The notes under the pieces are model-generated. The model was given only the letters and a program-made list of their open reading frames with translations. It ran no database searches and had not been told where the DNA came from. Below, one piece after another: positions 17,017-26,852 of a stretch of DNA of 40,386 nucleotides. Source of the stretch: JBAXGW01 sp037139195 (GTDB lineage: Bacteria > Bacteroidota > Bacteroidia > Bacteroidales > JAHJDW01); assembly GCA_037139195.1 (NCBI GenBank), contig JBAXGW010000040.1, forward strand, positions 1 to 40,386. Reading direction: 5' to 3'. The first letter of the stretch is position 1. Each line of letters opens with the position of its first letter. A program made the translations under genes and the position numbers.

Positions 17017-17085
17017 TAAGTAAAGGGTGCAAGGTGAAAGGTAAAAGGTTCAGGGTGCCCTTCGACTTCGCTCAGGGTAACACCA
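17001..17085. repeat. Dispersed repeat cluster overlapping the end of the type B gene
   Basis: Words of the AACGGTGAGCGG / GTAAAGGGTGCAAGGT / GGTGAAAGGTAAAAGG type (17003-17050) lead into CCCTTCGACTTCGCTCAGGG (17058-17077). The 16-mer at 17020-17035 is repeated inverted at 6474-6489, and TTCGACTTCGCTCAGG recurs at 2881-2896. The first words lie within the last codons of the upstream gene. Confidence 0.65.
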
Positions 17086-17222
17086 TACGGATGACCTGAC
17101 GGCGGCTTTTCGCTTTGCGAATTAACTAATTTGAACACTTATAGTGCGAGGCGAAAGACTTATTTTAAACTATGCGCCTATGTGGTTTTTTTAAGGCGAG
17201 TAAACAGGTTGACAAGTAAACC

Positions 17223-17255
17223 AAAAAAAAGTTCCGAAATTTCGGAACTTTTTTT
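17223..17255. terminator. Bidirectional intrinsic terminator
   Basis: A run of eight A, GTTCCGAAA (17231-17239), TTTCGGAAC (17240-17248) and a run of seven T form a near-perfect palindrome. It can stop transcription from both sides, between the plus-strand type B gene and the minus-strand giant adhesin gene. Confidence 0.85.
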
Positions 17256-17311
17256 CAACAGAAACAAATCCTTATTTAATTAAGGCTTTTTACACATCAT
17301 CCCCATGATGT

Positions 17312-20300
17312 TTATCTTAAAAGAGTTACATGACCACTTTTTGTGGTTTCAGCAGTACTTATCCCTTTATATTTTATTAAATATGTATAAACAGCGCATT
17401 CGCATTCTTTCCCATTGTTTTTTCCATCCCAGCCTACATTTTTATCATTGGTATAAAACAACTGTTGCCCCCAACGATTATAAATATAGAATTCGTAAGA
17501 TTCAATGTTTGTGATTACAGGAATAAATGTTTCGTTTTTATGGTCCCCATTTGGAGAAAATGCATTTGGAATAAAGAAATCTGTTTGGCAGCTATCTTTA
17601 ACAACAATGGTATCAGAATTTACACAACCCAGAGCATCTGTAATAGTAATGCTATAGATTCCTGCTTCATTAACAATAATATAAGACGCTACATCACCAT
17701 TAGACCAAATATAATTTGCATAGTTCGCAATGGCATTTATTTCTAAATTTTGTATACATAATGCGGTATCGTTTCCTAGATTTGCATTAGGCAGTGGAGT
17801 AAATACAACATTAATGTTATCGGTTACATTGCCACAACTGGTAGCTGCAGTTACAGCGTAATTACCTGTTGAATTAACTATTATTGAAGGCGTTACTTCC
17901 CCGGTAGACCATGAGTACGAAGTACCGATTGTGCCAGCATTCAAAAATATTGTATTGCCTTTACACAGGGTTGTATCGTTTCCTAATGATATTGTTTCAA
18001 GAGGAATAACAGTAATATATATGCTTTCGGTATCGGAGCAATAAGCATCAGAAACGGTTACTGTATATGTTTGGCTTGATGCAGGTTGTGGATTAATTGT
18101 TTGTGTATTTTCTAATGTACTCCATGTGTAATTTGTTCCACCATTTGCTTGTAAACTAATATTACTGCCAATGCATATACTGGTTAATCCAGATGGTGTA
18201 ATACTAGCATTTATAAGCGGATAAACAGTAACATTTATAGTGTCTCTTTCTGAACAACCTTGTGTGTTTGTAACTGTGACACTATATTGTCCACTTGCAG
18301 TTGCTTGTATTGTTTGTGTTATTTCGCCATTAGGGTTCCAACTATATGTAGAACCTGCGTTTTGAGCATCAATTAATGCAGGCGAACTTTGGCAAACAGA
18401 AACATCCGCTCCTAAATTAACAACTGGTAAAGCATTTACATTTACGCTAATAGATTGTTGTTCAGAACAACCAGAATTATCACTAACAACCACTGTATAT
18501 ATTGTGTTGCTATTAGGCGATTGGGTGATGCTAGAAGAAAAAGCTCCGGTATTCCACTGATAAATTGTGCCACCAACTATAGAGATCGTAGTGGAAGTCC
18601 CAGAGCATATATTAATATTATTTGAAGGTAAAACGCTTGAATTTATTGGATTATTTTTTGTTAATATAATTTCATCCGAAGCTGAGCAATTATTAGCATT
18701 GGTAACAACAACTGAATAAGTTCCGCTAACAGTTGGCGATATGGTTTTTGTAATTGCGCTGTTTGGGCTCCACAAATATGTTGAACCTGTATTTTTAGCA
18801 TCAAATGTTATTGTTTGATAAGAACAAATTACAGTATCATTTCCTAAGTTGACAATAGGAACGCTATTAATTGCAACTACTACACTTGAAGTGTTTGCGC
18901 ATGAATTTGCATCTGTAACAGAAACGGTATAAGTACCATCGTTTGTAACTGCAGTTGCATTTGCTGTTACTGTAGGATTTTTAATTGTCGATGTAAAACT
19001 ATTAGGTCCAGTCCAGCTATATGAAGCAAATGTGCTATTTAAGTCTAATGAAAGAGTTCCCCCTTCACAGTTTCCAATTTTACTTGCAATTACTGTAGGT
19101 AATGGATTAACGAACACTTTAACAGAATCAACCGCCTTGCAACCTTTATTATCAACAACAGTAACTGTATACTTAGTAACTGCCGCAGTAGGTGAAACTG
19201 TTTGGTCTTGATTAGGGTTTATTCCGTAGCTCCAATTATAAACAAGGCCTCCTGTTGCGTGCAAAACTGTGCTTTTGCCTGTACATATCGAAACATCCGT
19301 ACCAGCTTCGGCAATGGGTAGTGGGTTTACAAAAACAGTAAATACACCTGAAGCAGTACACAATGCTTTAGTAACAGTTACTCCATAGGTAGTAGTTGTA
19401 TTTGGATTAACTGCAATTTGATTTGCAGAAGTGCCTGAATGGCTCCATTGGTATGTTTGCGTTAAGTCTGTTCCTGCAGTTAATACGGCATATTCGCCAG
19501 CACAAATTGTTTCTGGACTCACTGAAACAGAAATTGACAGCTGAACATTAATTGAAATACTTTGAGTTCCTGAACATCCACTATTATCAGATACCGTAAC
19601 TTTGTATGTAGTTGGTGTAGTTGGGGATACAGTAATTGTTTGAGTTGTGAGCCCATTGTCCCATAAATAATTAAATCCTGTTAAATCAACGGTTAAATCA
19701 GTAGGGTCGCCACTACATACGGAGCCAAAAGTAGGATTTATTGTTGGAGACAAACTACTGGCAATGTTTACAACTATTTCTTCGGTTGCTATGCAGCCAT
19801 TTTTGGTAACTGTAACAACATAAGATGAAGTTGATGCTGGAGCAACAATAAGTGAAGCTAATGTTGATCCATCTGACCATTCGTAAGCATCACCATCATT
19901 TGCAGTAAGCGTAGTTTGCACTTGTGGACAAACAGTAAAATCAGGACCTAAATTTGGAATAGGCAATGGTTTTATTGTTACGGTAGTATTAGCAGTATTA
20001 GTACATCCATTAACGTCTGAAACTGATACGGTATATAATCCAGCTTGAGTAAGAGTTGCAGACGTTGTTACGCTTGGATTTTTAATAGATGCACTATAAA
20101 AATTAGGACCTGTCCAGCTATAAGCACTATAATTTGAATTTAAGTCTAAAGAAAGTGCAGAACCAAAACAAACTGGACCATTATTAGAAGCAGTAGGAGT
20201 TGGCTTAGGATTTACAATAATTATTATTTGAGAATTAACGGTAGTTATATTATCTGTTACAGTTACGGAGTAAGTAGTATTAACTGTAGGAGTTACCGAA

Positions 20301-23300
20301 GGGTTTGCATTCCCTTGTTGTGCAACAGGAAAAACAGCAGGAGTTTGACTCCAGCTATATTGATAATTTAAAGCATCTCCATCTTGAGCATGTGGATTTA
20401 AAGATATGGATTCTCCATCACAAATAATAGTTTTAGAAGCTGTCAAATTTATTGATAATGGTGCTCCTGTGACGTATACAGTCACTCCAGCCGAAGAAGC
20501 ACAACCATTTCCATCTGTTACTGATAGCGTATAAGCAGTTGTTGTTGTTAGGTTCGTAGTTGACGGACCTGCTATATTATTAAGTCCACTAATTGAAGCA
20601 GATGGCTGCCAATTATAGGTAAGAGTCCCTGTTCCAGATGATAAGCTTCCATTTAATGTTGTACTTGTGGAATAAGGAATAGTTTGATCAGATCCTGCAT
20701 TTGCGGTTGGAGAAGTATTTATGCTAATTGTTGCACTGCCACTCATATTGCTTGAACAAGGAGTTGCATTTGTTGCCACAACTGTATAAGTTCCAGCACC
20801 TGTTTGAATTCCAAAATTTATTGCTGAGCCAGTTCCTGTCATTGGCGAACCTAAATTTGTTCCATTATATTGTAATTGATAATTAACGCCTGATTGTGAG
20901 TTGCTTAGACCAACAACTATGCCTGATGCTCCCGAACAATAAGAGCCGCCCCCGGTAACATTATATGAAGTAGGTAAGGTATTTATGCTGATTGTAGCAC
21001 TGCCTGTCATTGAAGACGTACAGCTAGTTGTACTATTACTTGCCACTATAGTATATGTGCCTGCGTTGGTTTGATTGCCAAAACTTAGAGCAGAGCCAGT
21101 TCCTGCCACAGGTGAACCTGTATTTGCTCCATTATATTGTAATTGATAATTAACGCCAGATTGCGAGTTGCTTAGTCCAACAGCTACGCCTGATGCTCCC
21201 GAACAATAAGAGCCGCCTCCTGTAACATTATATGCTGTAGGTAAAGTATTTACGCTGATTGTTACACTGCCTGTCATTGATAATGTGCAACTAGTTGTGC
21301 TATTGCTTGCCACTACAGTATATGTGCCTGCGCTGGTTTGATTGCCAAAACTAATTGCCGAGCCAGTTCCTGCCACAGGTGAACCAGTATTCGTTCCATT
21401 GTATTGTAATTGATAATTTACACCCGCTTGTGAGTTGCTTAGTCCAACTGCTAAGCCTGAAGCTCCCGAACAATAAGATCCGCCGCCGGTAACATTATAT
21501 GCAGTAGGTAAAGGGTTAATACTTATAGTTACACTTCCAGTCATTGTAGTAGAACATGGTGCAGTACTAGTTGCTACTACTGTGTAAGTTCCGGCTCCGG
21601 TTTGATTCCCAAAACTTAATGCAGAACCAGTTCCAGCAACAGCTGACCCAGATGCTGAACCATTTAAAAGCAGTTGGTAATTTATCCCACTTTCGGAGTT
21701 ACTTAATCCAACAGAAACACCAGACGAACCAGCACAATAAGAGCCACCGCCAGTAACATTGTAGGCTGTTGGCGACGAATTTACGCTGATTGTAACACTG
21801 CCTGTCATTGTCGATGTACAGCCAGTTGTACTATTACTTGCCACTATAGTATATGTGCCTGCGTTGGTTTGATTTCCAAAACTAATTACTGAGCCAGTTC
21901 CTGCCACAGGTGAACCAGTATTCGTTCCATTGTATTGTAATTGATAATTAACGCCCGTTTGTGAGTTGCTTAGTCCAACTGCTACGCCTGAAGCTCCCGA
22001 ACAATAAGAGCCGCCCCCGGTAACATTATAAGCCGTAGGTAAAGGATTAATACTGATAGTTACACTTCCAGTCATTGTAGTAGAACATGTTGCAGTACTA
22101 GTTGCTACTACTGTGTATGTTCCAGCTCCAGTTTGATTGCCAAAACTAATTGTCGAGCCAGTTCCAGCTATAGCTGAACCAGATGCGACACCATTTAATA
22201 GTAGTTGATAATTTACCCCGCTTTCAGAGTTACTTAATCCAACAGAAACACCAGATGCACTAGTACAATACGAGCCACCGCCAGTAACATTATAGGCTGT
22301 TGGCGATGGATTTATTGATATTACTGCGTTCCCAGTCATTGTTGTGGTGCATCCATTAGAAGCCACAACTGTATATGTTCCAGCTCCAGTTTGATTGCCA
22401 AAACTTAATGCCGAGCCATTCCCAGCAACTACAGAGCCTGAATTTGTTCCATTATACTGCAATTGATAATTTACGCCCAATTGTGAATTGCTTAATCCAA
22501 CTGCTACGCCTGAAGCACCTGAACAATAAGAACCCCCGCCAGTAACATTATAAGGCGTGGGCGATGAAACTGTAACAGTTATATTATCAGAATCGGTATA
22601 TTTTGTACCATCGCAATTTGTATATTCAACATAAGCAGTATAAGTTGTTGTCGTAGTAGGGGTTACAGTAGTTGATAGATTATTCGAAATTACATTAGTT
22701 CCTTCTTTCCACTGAACTGTATAATTTGAAGTTCCATTTGGCGTAAATCGCCATGCTTCATTTGTTGTTGACCAAGAGCTAGTATTTCGTCCCGGAGGAG
22801 TATATCCAACAGTTCCAGCAGCGTTCTGTATTCCAATAAGTTTTGTATTGCCCCAAGAGAAGCAATTTGGCGCATTTTGAATATACACTTCTACAACATT
22901 AGTTGCTTCGTACAATACAATTTGATGGGTTGCATATAACGAAGTACATGATGATCCATACATGACAATATTGCTGTAATTAACCACATAAGTTCTACAA
23001 GGAGCTGTTCCCTGAACACTTACATTTATTGAGCCACCTGCTATACTTGGGTTAATATCATGACAAGGTCCAAAAATAAATGGTCCTTTACTATTAAAAT
23101 AAGTTGGTGCATTTGCTGCATCATACAACATGCTGGCATTAGGGCATGTACCCGATAATTTATAATAGCAAGATTTTGTGGCATTAGCTATATCAAACGA
23201 AACTAAACCATTAGCACCAATAACTATTTGATTGTATTGATTTCCAAAAAAACAAAAATTAAAAGGTAATGTTTGAGCTGTAGACCAAATATCGTCTTGT

Positions 23301-23563
23301 CCAACCAAAATGGGAGTTCCTCCTGTATATGAAAATGGAGGGGCATAGCTTATTGATGAAACTGAGTATGAAGTTGTTGCTCCTGTTGCTAAAGGTGTAG
23401 CAGTTAAAGTAGCACTTCCATTGCAAGAAATAGTTTGATCTATTCCAGCATCAACATTAGGGCAACCTGGATATTGGGCAGAAACAATGCCAATTTTTAA
23501 AAAATATGTTAATATTAATAAACCTTTTAAAGCGTTATTTTTAAAAATATTTTGAAGCTTCAT
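17312..23563 (-). CDS. Giant secreted adhesin with seven 88-residue repeats, T9SS type B
   Basis: The 2083-residue protein has a signal peptide (residues 1-30, ending IGIVSAQ). An N-terminal module of about 300 residues includes LPFNFCFFGNQYNQIVIGANGLVSFD, a pattern common in Bacteroidota surface proteins. From about residue 335 to 951 seven repeats of 87-89 residues follow, each starting PTAYNVTGGGSYCSGASGV. About a dozen Ig/PKD-like modules then run to residue 1990, with cysteines spaced at regular intervals (for example VSDNSGCS and VTDANSCA). The CHU_C type B sorting domain is at about 1993-2083 (FFIPNAFSPNGD...YNRWGQQLFYT...WDGKNNGKECECAVYTYLI...TLLR). Export by the T9SS and a role in adhesion or gliding are likely from architecture. 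The cognate PorP/SprF-like gene may be that at 28097. Confidence 0.88.
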   Translation of the reverse strand: MKLQNIFKNNALKGLLILTYFLKIGIVSAQYPGCPNVDAGIDQTISCNGSATLTATPLATGATTSYSVSSISYAPPFSYTGGTPILVGQDDIWSTAQTLPFNFCFFGNQYNQIVIGANGLVSFDIANATKSCYYKLSGTCPNASMLYDAANAPTYFNSKGPFIFGPCHDINPSIAGGSINVSVQGTAPCRTYVVNYSNIVMYGSSCTSLYATHQIVLYEATNVVEVYIQNAPNCFSWGNTKLIGIQNAAGTVGYTPPGRNTSSWSTTNEAWRFTPNGTSNYTVQWKEGTNVISNNLSTTVTPTTTTTYTAYVEYTNCDGTKYTDSDNITVTVSSPTPYNVTGGGSYCSGASGVAVGLSNSQLGVNYQLQYNGTNSGSVVAGNGSALSFGNQTGAGTYTVVASNGCTTTMTGNAVISINPSPTAYNVTGGGSYCTSASGVSVGLSNSESGVNYQLLLNGVASGSAIAGTGSTISFGNQTGAGTYTVVATSTATCSTTMTGSVTISINPLPTAYNVTGGGSYCSGASGVAVGLSNSQTGVNYQLQYNGTNTGSPVAGTGSVISFGNQTNAGTYTIVASNSTTGCTSTMTGSVTISVNSSPTAYNVTGGGSYCAGSSGVSVGLSNSESGINYQLLLNGSASGSAVAGTGSALSFGNQTGAGTYTVVATSTAPCSTTMTGSVTISINPLPTAYNVTGGGSYCSGASGLAVGLSNSQAGVNYQLQYNGTNTGSPVAGTGSAISFGNQTSAGTYTVVASNSTTSCTLSMTGSVTISVNTLPTAYNVTGGGSYCSGASGVAVGLSNSQSGVNYQLQYNGANTGSPVAGTGSALSFGNQTNAGTYTIVASNSTTSCTSSMTGSATISINTLPTSYNVTGGGSYCSGASGIVVGLSNSQSGVNYQLQYNGTNLGSPMTGTGSAINFGIQTGAGTYTVVATNATPCSSNMSGSATISINTSPTANAGSDQTIPYSTSTTLNGSLSSGTGTLTYNWQPSASISGLNNIAGPSTTNLTTTTAYTLSVTDGNGCASSAGVTVYVTGAPLSINLTASKTIICDGESISLNPHAQDGDALNYQYSWSQTPAVFPVAQQGNANPSVTPTVNTTYSVTVTDNITTVNSQIIIIVNPKPTPTASNNGPVCFGSALSLDLNSNYSAYSWTGPNFYSASIKNPSVTTSATLTQAGLYTVSVSDVNGCTNTANTTVTIKPLPIPNLGPDFTVCPQVQTTLTANDGDAYEWSDGSTLASLIVAPASTSSYVVTVTKNGCIATEEIVVNIASSLSPTINPTFGSVCSGDPTDLTVDLTGFNYLWDNGLTTQTITVSPTTPTTYKVTVSDNSGCSGTQSISINVQLSISVSVSPETICAGEYAVLTAGTDLTQTYQWSHSGTSANQIAVNPNTTTTYGVTVTKALCTASGVFTVFVNPLPIAEAGTDVSICTGKSTVLHATGGLVYNWSYGINPNQDQTVSPTAAVTKYTVTVVDNKGCKAVDSVKVFVNPLPTVIASKIGNCEGGTLSLDLNSTFASYSWTGPNSFTSTIKNPTVTANATAVTNDGTYTVSVTDANSCANTSSVVVAINSVPIVNLGNDTVICSYQTITFDAKNTGSTYLWSPNSAITKTISPTVSGTYSVVVTNANNCSASDEIILTKNNPINSSVLPSNNINICSGTSTTISIVGGTIYQWNTGAFSSSITQSPNSNTIYTVVVSDNSGCSEQQSISVNVNALPVVNLGADVSVCQSSPALIDAQNAGSTYSWNPNGEITQTIQATASGQYSVTVTNTQGCSERDTINVTVYPLINASITPSGLTSICIGSNISLQANGGTNYTWSTLENTQTINPQPASSQTYTVTVSDAYCSDTESIYITVIPLETISLGNDTTLCKGNTIFLNAGTIGTSYSWSTGEVTPSIIVNSTGNYAVTAATSCGNVTDNINVVFTPLPNANLGNDTALCIQNLEINAIANYANYIWSNGDVASYIIVNEAGIYSITITDALGCVNSDTIVVKDSCQTDFFIPNAFSPNGDHKNETFIPVITNIESYEFYIYNRWGQQLFYTNDKNVGWDGKNNGKECECAVYTYLIKYKGISTAETTKSGHVTLLR
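20710..22561 (-). repeat. Seven tandem repeats of about 264 bp inside the giant adhesin gene
   Basis: Seven in-frame repeats of about 88 codons can be aligned from the recurrent protein motif YNVTGGGSYC. They fall into an A type (GVNYQLQYNGTNTGSPVAG) and a B type (ESGVNYQLLLNGSASGSAVAG), in the order A B A B A A A on the coding strand. Units 2-3 and 4-5 look like copies of one A/B dimer. Confidence 0.9.
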
Positions 23564-23625
23564 TTTAAATTTAGTATTAAAAATTTCACCTAATAGTTAT
23601 CAAATTGAATAAAAATAATAATATT

Positions 23626-23655
23626 CGAAGTTACGTTTATTAATTACGTATTCAA
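23626..23655 (-). promoter_or_regulatory. Possible promoter for the giant adhesin gene
   Basis: On the minus strand, TTG (23655-23653) and TAACTTCG (23633-23626; one mismatch to TAnnTTTG) are 19 nt apart. This is 63 nt upstream of the ATG at 23563, within the 143-bp spacer after the second adhesin gene. Confidence 0.35.
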
Positions 23656-23706
23656 AAAATATTTTAGAAATACATTACACAAACTGAAATATCTCAATTT
23701 TTAAGT

Positions 23707-26634
23707 TTATCGTAAAAGGGTTATTGAACCGCTCATAGAATTAAATGATGCAGATTTTCTACGATAATTTAAGATGTAAAAATAAACTCCCTGCTGACAA
23801 TCGATGCCATTGGTTTTGCCATCCCACGAATCGTTTATATTTTTAGTTTTATATACAAGTTCGCCCCAACGATTATATATATAAAATTCAATTTCATCAA
23901 CATTTTTGGTTACAGCATAAAACTTATCATTTAACCCATCACCTTGAGGAGTAAAAACATTTGGGATATAAATATCTATTTCACAACTATCTGTAATTTT
24001 AATAATATCCGAGTTGCTACAACCATTAATATCCGAAACTGTAACACTATATGTGCCTTCTGTATTAACTGATATTTGTGATGTATTTGCTCCTGTAGAC
24101 CATAAATATGAATAATAAATATCTTTTGCAGACAAAACGAACTTTTCAATACAAAGAGCTGTATCTCTTCCTAAATTAACTACAGGTATAGGATTAACTG
24201 TAACTCTCATTGTGTCAGAAACTATTCCACAATTTGTATTAACATCTACATAATAATTTCCAGATGTATTAACATTTATAAAAGTTGAATTATCACCTGT
24301 TGACCAATTATAGCTATTTCCAGCAATATTAGCTACCAATGTTACCTGTTGACCTTGGCAAATAACAGTATCATTTCCTAAATTAAATACAGGCAATGGA
24401 ATTATATTTACACTTACAGAACTTGATCCCGAACAACCGTTTCCATCAGTTACTGTCGCAGTATATGTGGTATTTGCTGATGGACTGACAACTACTGGAT
24501 TTGAAGAAGCACCGGTACTCCAAAGTAAACTAGTGCCACCAGATACAGAGAGAGAGATGGAGCTACCGATGCATATATTAGCTGGACCCGCAGGGGTTAT
24601 TGTTGCAACAACAGAAGGATATTCATTAATTGTAATTTGAGCCATTCCAGTGCAGCCTGAACTATTTGTAACTGTTAATTTATAAGTTCCAGGATTATTA
24701 GCTTGTATTGATTGAGTTGTTTCTCCATTAGGTGCCCAAAGATAATTTAAACCAGCTACGCCTGCGTCAATTAAAATGTTTTGAACTTTACAAACACTAT
24801 AATTTGAACCTAAGTTAACATTTAATGCAGGTGCTATTGAAACTTCTACATTGTCAGTTGCGCTACAACCATTATTAGTTACTGTAACAGTATAAGTTGT
24901 TGGTATTACTGGGTTTACAGTTATTGAAGAAGTTGTTTCTGAAGTATTCCATTCGAAAGTAGTTCCCCCCGTTGCTGTAAGTATAGTCCCTGCACCTCCA
25001 CATACGGTTTGGTTTGATCCTGCTTCTGCAAGAGGAAGCGCATTAACATTTATCGTAATATTATCAGATGCAGAACATCCGTTGTTTGATGCTATTACTG
25101 TATAAACTGAGTTGGTAGTAGGATTTACTGTAATATTTGCTGTATTTAAGCTATTATTCCATGCATAAGTATTACCAGCAGTTCCCGTAGCAGTGATATT
25201 TGCGGAAGAACCAGCACATATTGTTTGATTAATACCTGCTTCAACTGTTGGCGTAGGCAATATTGAAATAATAACTTTTTCAGTATCACTACATGAGCCA
25301 TTACTAACTGTAACAGTGTATGTTGTATTAATAGTTGGAGAAACTGTTGGATTTTGAAGATTTGAAATTAAACCGCTTGGTAATGACGACCAACTATAAG
25401 AAGAACCTCCACTTGAAGTCAGATTGGCTGAATTTCCAGCACATATTGAATTTGAATTAGCTGAAGCAGTTGCATTAGGTATAGGATTTGTGATTACAGT
25501 AAATGAATCAATAGCAGTTGTAGGACATGAGGGATTGCCAAGTGCTTCTAAATAATATTTTTTTGGACTTTGAGCCGAACTAGCTGTTATATTTACAGTT
25601 GCACCTGATGTTATTAAATTTGATAACGCTGCATCGCTGTACCAATTATAAGTGATTCCTGGAACTCCAGTTGCTGTTCTGGCAAATGTGGCTCCGTCGC
25701 ATACTGTAGTATCAGCCCCAGCATCAATTGTTAGTACGCCATAATTTGCCTTAATTGTATAATTGCAAACATCACCTGCATAACCGTCAATCATAATATA
25801 ATATGTTTGACCAATGGTTAATCCATTTATATTAAAAGGAACAGATGTGTTATTTGCTGTAGTGTTATTATTTGCACAGGCAACAGAAGCAAACCCATTA
25901 GTACAATCACCTTCAAAAAATCCTATTTGAATGCCATAATTTATAGTACAACCATAAGTCCATACATTTAATGAAACGCTAGTTGAGGATGCAATAAATT
26001 TCAACCACGAATTATTGTCTAGACTAAAACCACATGATGATGAAAAACCAGGATTATCAACAGTGTATGTAGGTGAAGGATAGGTTACTCCACAAAATCC
26101 ATCTAAATTACAAATAAATGGGGCGTCAACACAGTTATCAGAAGGACTTGGATTACCAGATGCACAAGCAGGCCCAAAATCATAAACACATAATTTAAAA
26201 GTTCCACCTGCTCCTGTTGTTTTTTTCCAAAATCTTATATAAACTGTTTCTCCAGGAGTTAAATCGGTTCTAGTAATAGAAGGCATTAAGCCATTATAGC
26301 TGTCATCATCGTCGCACTCAATAAGTGTTAACGAATTACATGTGCCCGAATATAAAGCCATTGCTCCATTCGTGATACTTCCTGTATCGGTATTAATAAT
26401 CAATTTTCCCGATAAAGGGACAACTGCCGAAAACCAAACATCATTTAAAGCAGTTCCTCCACAAGTAGGAGCTGTAACACCGCTCTGGGTTGCATTTAAA
26501 GTTGTATAGGTTGTAAAATTACATGATGAGCCTACCGTTAATGTAATTGGATTTGAACAATTATCATTAGTTGGCTGTGCAAATATTCCTGTATACAGAA
26601 ATATAAGACAAATAGTTAATTTGAATTTTCTCAT
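23707..26634 (-). CDS. Large secreted protein with Ig-like modules and T9SS type B sorting domain
   Basis: The 975-residue protein has a signal peptide (residues 1-20, ending YTGIFAQ). Two N-terminal modules follow: DNCSNPITLTVG...LNDVWFSAVVPLSG...MALYSGTCNSLTLIECDDD...VYIRFW (about 22-155) and DNCVDAPFICNLDGFCGVTY...NNSWLKFIASS...YYIMIDGYAGDVCNYTI (about 165-305), both typical beta-sandwich domains of Bacteroidota secreted proteins. About seven Ig-like repeats with the pattern AGxxxxICxGxSxxLTAxGGxxYxW run to about residue 880. A CHU_C type B domain at about 886-975 ends SGSITLLR. It lies 143 bp upstream of the giant adhesin on the same strand and shares its architecture, so the two may be functional partners; whether one transcript covers both is unclear. 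Confidence 0.88.
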   Translation of the reverse strand: MRKFKLTICLIFLYTGIFAQPTNDNCSNPITLTVGSSCNFTTYTTLNATQSGVTAPTCGGTALNDVWFSAVVPLSGKLIINTDTGSITNGAMALYSGTCNSLTLIECDDDDSYNGLMPSITRTDLTPGETVYIRFWKKTTGAGGTFKLCVYDFGPACASGNPSPSDNCVDAPFICNLDGFCGVTYPSPTYTVDNPGFSSSCGFSLDNNSWLKFIASSTSVSLNVWTYGCTINYGIQIGFFEGDCTNGFASVACANNNTTANNTSVPFNINGLTIGQTYYIMIDGYAGDVCNYTIKANYGVLTIDAGADTTVCDGATFARTATGVPGITYNWYSDAALSNLITSGATVNITASSAQSPKKYYLEALGNPSCPTTAIDSFTVITNPIPNATASANSNSICAGNSANLTSSGGSSYSWSSLPSGLISNLQNPTVSPTINTTYTVTVSNGSCSDTEKVIISILPTPTVEAGINQTICAGSSANITATGTAGNTYAWNNSLNTANITVNPTTNSVYTVIASNNGCSASDNITINVNALPLAEAGSNQTVCGGAGTILTATGGTTFEWNTSETTSSITVNPVIPTTYTVTVTNNGCSATDNVEVSIAPALNVNLGSNYSVCKVQNILIDAGVAGLNYLWAPNGETTQSIQANNPGTYKLTVTNSSGCTGMAQITINEYPSVVATITPAGPANICIGSSISLSVSGGTSLLWSTGASSNPVVVSPSANTTYTATVTDGNGCSGSSSVSVNIIPLPVFNLGNDTVICQGQQVTLVANIAGNSYNWSTGDNSTFINVNTSGNYYVDVNTNCGIVSDTMRVTVNPIPVVNLGRDTALCIEKFVLSAKDIYYSYLWSTGANTSQISVNTEGTYSVTVSDINGCSNSDIIKITDSCEIDIYIPNVFTPQGDGLNDKFYAVTKNVDEIEFYIYNRWGELVYKTKNINDSWDGKTNGIDCQQGVYFYILNYRRKSASFNSMSGSITLLR

Positions 26635-26796
26635 AAGTTATAAATGGTGGCAAAACCGTTTGTTTGTATAATGTAAAATTAAGCTATGAAATTAGCGATA
26701 TCAAATTATAGCAGTTTGAATTCATGAATTCAGACCTTATGTAATTATTTGAGACTCAATTCTTATTTTTAATTCTCTTATATAATTAAAATTCTG

Positions 26797-26829
26797 TTTG
26801 TTATATTTTAAAAATATACAGTATCTTTG
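26797..26829 (+). promoter_or_regulatory. Promoter of the AraC-like / PorP-SprF / CHU_C lipoprotein operon
   Basis: TTTG at 26797-26800 and TATCTTTG at 26822-26829 are separated by 21 nt; the transcript start would be near 26835 and the ATG is at 26853. It lies in the 218-bp divergent spacer next to the adhesin gene that starts at 26634. Confidence 0.65.
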
Positions 26830-26852
26830 AAAAGTATTAAATAGCGGAAAAA

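Noticed and set aside
17086..17222. CGCTTTGCG and GGCGAAAG words suggesting a structured RNA
   Set aside because: The complementarity is short and imperfect, and no promoter or conserved fold could be traced.
20710..22561. Possible CRISPR or other spaced-repeat array
   Set aside because: Repeats are about 264 bp, contiguous and in frame within a protein; there are no short repeats with unique spacers.
26839..26852. AATAGCGGAAAA, also found near 36799-36810, as a shared regulatory site
   Set aside because: Only 12 nt, in different settings (5' leader of one operon and 3' flank of another); chance or a common AT-rich word is more likely.
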